A stretch of 45,021 nucleotides of DNA from Spirogloea muscicola. Its lineage: Eukaryota; Streptophyta; Zygnematophyceae; Spirogloeales; Spirogloeaceae. The stretch is taken from the NCBI GenBank assembly GCA_009602725.1, contig WELB01000055.1:703574-748594 (forward strand), given 5' to 3'. Both the position numbers and the translations under genes were made by a program. The stretch's first letter is position 1; every line of letters starts with the position of its first letter. The notes below the pieces were generated by a model. It saw only the letters and a program-made list of their open reading frames with translations, was not told the DNA's origin and did no database searches. Shown piece by piece: positions 42,756-45,021 of the stretch.

Positions 42756-45019
42756 TCAGAACCAATTTGACTTCTCGTAGTCGCGAAAGCCCCGCAGATA
42801 GTTCTCCATGGTCTCCCGCGTCTTGTCCCACTGCATCTCCTGGAGCACGTCGTCCGGGGTCTTCCGCTCCTCCTGGACCATCCCCCTCACGCACCGGTCA
42901 GCTCGAGTGTCACCTCAACTGGCACAAGCTCACCAGCTTGCGAAGTCCACACCAGCAGGTCCTATTTAGCAAAGGCTTTTTCCAGCACTTCAGGGATTGG
43001 TCCACTTGTTATGCGTTTGCCTGACCTGGGGAATGATTTTGAAGCTTGTCCCGTCGTCCCGCACCACGAGTACCTCATCCAAGCGGTCCCGCTTGCGACC
43101 CTGTGGCAAGGCCAACTGCAGACAAGGACATGCAGTCAGGTCCATTGCAATTTCAGCCCCACAAGCCAAGAATGTGGTCTTCGTACAATTTTTGGCGTCA
43201 GAGTTGAAGCCTGCAGGGCTGTGTTTTGATTGACACGGTGTAATTGGAGGGAGGAGCTCAGGGGCGGCACCTCCACAGGAGCCCTGTGGATTGACTTGGT
43301 CTTGGAGTCGAGAACGTAGATCTCGTCAAAGTCCAGCATGAAGTTGTCAGCTTCAGCACGCCGGTTGCCATAGTGCCGGATGAGGAATGCCTGGAGCCAA
43401 GAGCCAATCGCATCTTTATCTTGCAGTGAGATGCGTCCACCATGAGGTGCCAAGAACACTTGAGAGCTGCCAGACAAGCTTGATGATAAAAGAAGTGTAG
43501 AGCTCAGCTTGTTGTGGAGCATGGTTGGTCGAGTTTCACAATGCCCTGGAACGTACAGATGCAACGTATGTTTATATGTCCTGACAAGAGTCAATGTGAC
43601 GGCCATACCTTCATGGCCTGCCTCTCTTCCTTGGCATAGGGTGCGCGCGGTGAGTCGAGAGGCGGCAGCGTCGTGACAATAACATCCCACTCGCTCTTGG
43701 TGCAACGTACCGGCTGCCACCACAGAGGTGCACGCCAAGAATAGAAGGACAACTCAGCCGCCGTCAGCTCCTTGCCAATGTGTAGGTCATGAACGTGAGT
43801 GTAAGACCTCATTCCTGACAAGATAAGCCAGAGTTTCAGAGGCACCCCAGCCGGGCAGCAAGGAAGTTGCTGCAGGTCGTGGTAGGCATGAGGTGGACGA
43901 GCGTGACTGAGAAGCATGACTTTCTGGGGTATAATGAAAACATTGGAGGCAACTAATCCAGACAATGCTGAGCTACATGCTCAGCCCAGACTACTGCGCA
44001 TCAAGTGAAGCCCGCAAGCCCAGCAGTGTGATGTGCACAACAACACCAGTACATTTGCCAAGCTTGGTTTGAATGCCAAAGTGCCAGAGCAGGGCACCAC
44101 GGAGGAAGGGGAAAGAGAGAGAGACTAGGAAGACGAGCTGCCAAGAATGGTGCACCTTCTTTGGCATGTTGCCCTGAACACGCGGCACGGCGTACACATC
44201 CGAATCAGGCGCACTCACATACATCTGCAACAGGGACCGGCAGGAGGGAGCACAAGTCAATGCTGGTCACCAGCTTCAGCAGGATTCTTGCCGGATAGCC
44301 CTGCTACTCCCAGCCAAGCCGGCAATGTTGCAAGGACGATGACAAGAAGCTCAAAGCAAGCAAAGCCGCTGATTCTGAGGCGTTCATCGGAGTGCGGCCC
44401 CAGCAACATGCCGCCAAATACTAGGATTCTGAGTTTACAATCCACTATGTCGAATAAATATTTGAGTATATTGGCACTGAGAGTCTCTGGGGATTTCAGG
44501 ATCTGATGACCCAAGTGCAAGCAGCGAGGGCCGAGAATTACTGGTAGGCTCTCAGCCTGAGAATTGACTCACTAATAAGAGCAGTAGCGGTGACTGCAGG
44601 CGACAGAGTTTGGGTTTTGGGACACAGGTTCGAGTCTCTGACTGAGCTCCAGAACTTCTGTTTGAATCTGAATCATCGGTCAGTGTGCCCAGTAATATTA
44701 TGCGATCGATGTGGACATGTGGACATCTGATCAAATTGGGGGGCTAAGAAGAAGACTTCAAGGCCTGGAGAGTCATGTGATTTGCCTGACTGATTCAGGT
44801 GATAATGTACAGATCTATAATAGGAGCAAGACTCCTCGTCACCTCGCGGAAGTCGAAGAGGTCGCCGTCGGGGTCGGGCACGGCGCGCACGAAGAAGTCG
44901 CAGGCGTGTAGGCGGACGCGGTGGAAGTCCTCCTCGGCGATGCGGTGGTCCACCGGCCGCTCCTCCTGCCACTCGTCGGCGCCGCGGGCGCCGCCGCCGC
45001 CGGCGTCGTCGCCTCCGGC
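42756..45019 (-). CDS. PAP8: Plastid RNA polymerase-associated protein PAP8/pTAC6, 5' partial
   Basis: Six exons on the minus strand: 45019-44843 (5' incomplete), 44224-44156, 43923-43609, 43390-43271, 43115-43026 and 42872-42756 (TGA), all joining in phase, 295 residues visible. The order of conserved blocks matches Arabidopsis PAP8 as I remember it: VDHRIAEEDFHRVRLHACDF, FVRAVPDPDGDLFDFREMYV, then PDSDVYAVPRV, PRAPYAKEERQAMKAFLIRH, FDEIYVLDSKTKSI, LPQGRKRDR, LLV-type VVRDDGTSFKII and the end KSNWF. In land plants PAP8 is a subunit of the plastid-encoded RNA polymerase complex and also occurs in the nucleus. Exon 3 holds an insertion-like stretch with no counterpart I know. The transit peptide lies outside the window. 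The start of exon 3 is the weakest junction. Confidence 0.87.
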
Positions 45020-45021
45020 GG

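Noticed and set aside
44580-44640. A tRNA B-box-like GGTTCGAGTCT near 44627
   Set aside because: No matching A box, acceptor stem or cloverleaf can be drawn upstream; the resemblance is limited to the T-loop motif.

Overview
The window is nuclear DNA of a green-lineage eukaryote, most likely an alga. The genes are plant-type, they are split by many short GT-AG introns (mostly 60-500 bp), exons and first exons are GC-rich with alanine/proline triplet runs, and a plastid transcription protein (PAP8/pTAC6) and a plastid-type uracil phosphoribosyltransferase are present. A streptophyte alga fits slightly better than a chlorophyte because of PAP8 and the plant-type lectin-tailed beta-galactosidase, but the sequence alone does not settle this. 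Exons below were placed by hand from splice signals, reading phase and family conservation.

Layout from left to right. 1-1329: a 120-base poly-T, a CpG-rich stretch and a small foldback repeat. 1330-2433 (-): a plant-type metallo-beta-lactamase-fold protein whose 5' end is unclear. 2434-4757: a microsatellite, a 3' fragment of a retrotransposon, a CpG-rich block and degenerate element tails. 4758-8044 (-): transcription elongation factor IWS1/SPN1. 8114-14530: a dense accessory island of 5'-truncated non-LTR retrotransposon copies on both strands, followed by a 398-base assembly gap. 14930-17076 (+): N-acetylglucosaminyltransferase II (MGAT2), with its start lost in the gap. 17162-24836 (-): Golgi alpha-mannosidase II. 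25519-28350 (+): uracil phosphoribosyltransferase. 28444-29369 (-): a small coiled-coil-like gene I do not recognise. 30216-35081 (+): splicing factor SMU1. 35291-42071 (-): GH35 beta-galactosidase. 42756-45019 (-): PAP8, with its 5' end outside the window.

Two points stand out. First, mannosidase II and GlcNAc-transferase II, which act one after the other in Golgi N-glycan maturation, lie tail to tail with only 85 bp between stop codons. Second, the island at 8-14.5 kb holds a retrotransposon family with a zinc-knuckle plus nuclease-like C-terminus, a shared last motif (L-[LS/T]-RGY then stop), and a 3' tail with a conserved hairpin. Copies are stacked head to tail, inverted, and also scattered as tails without any coding part. 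Three GC-AG introns occur in three different housekeeping genes.
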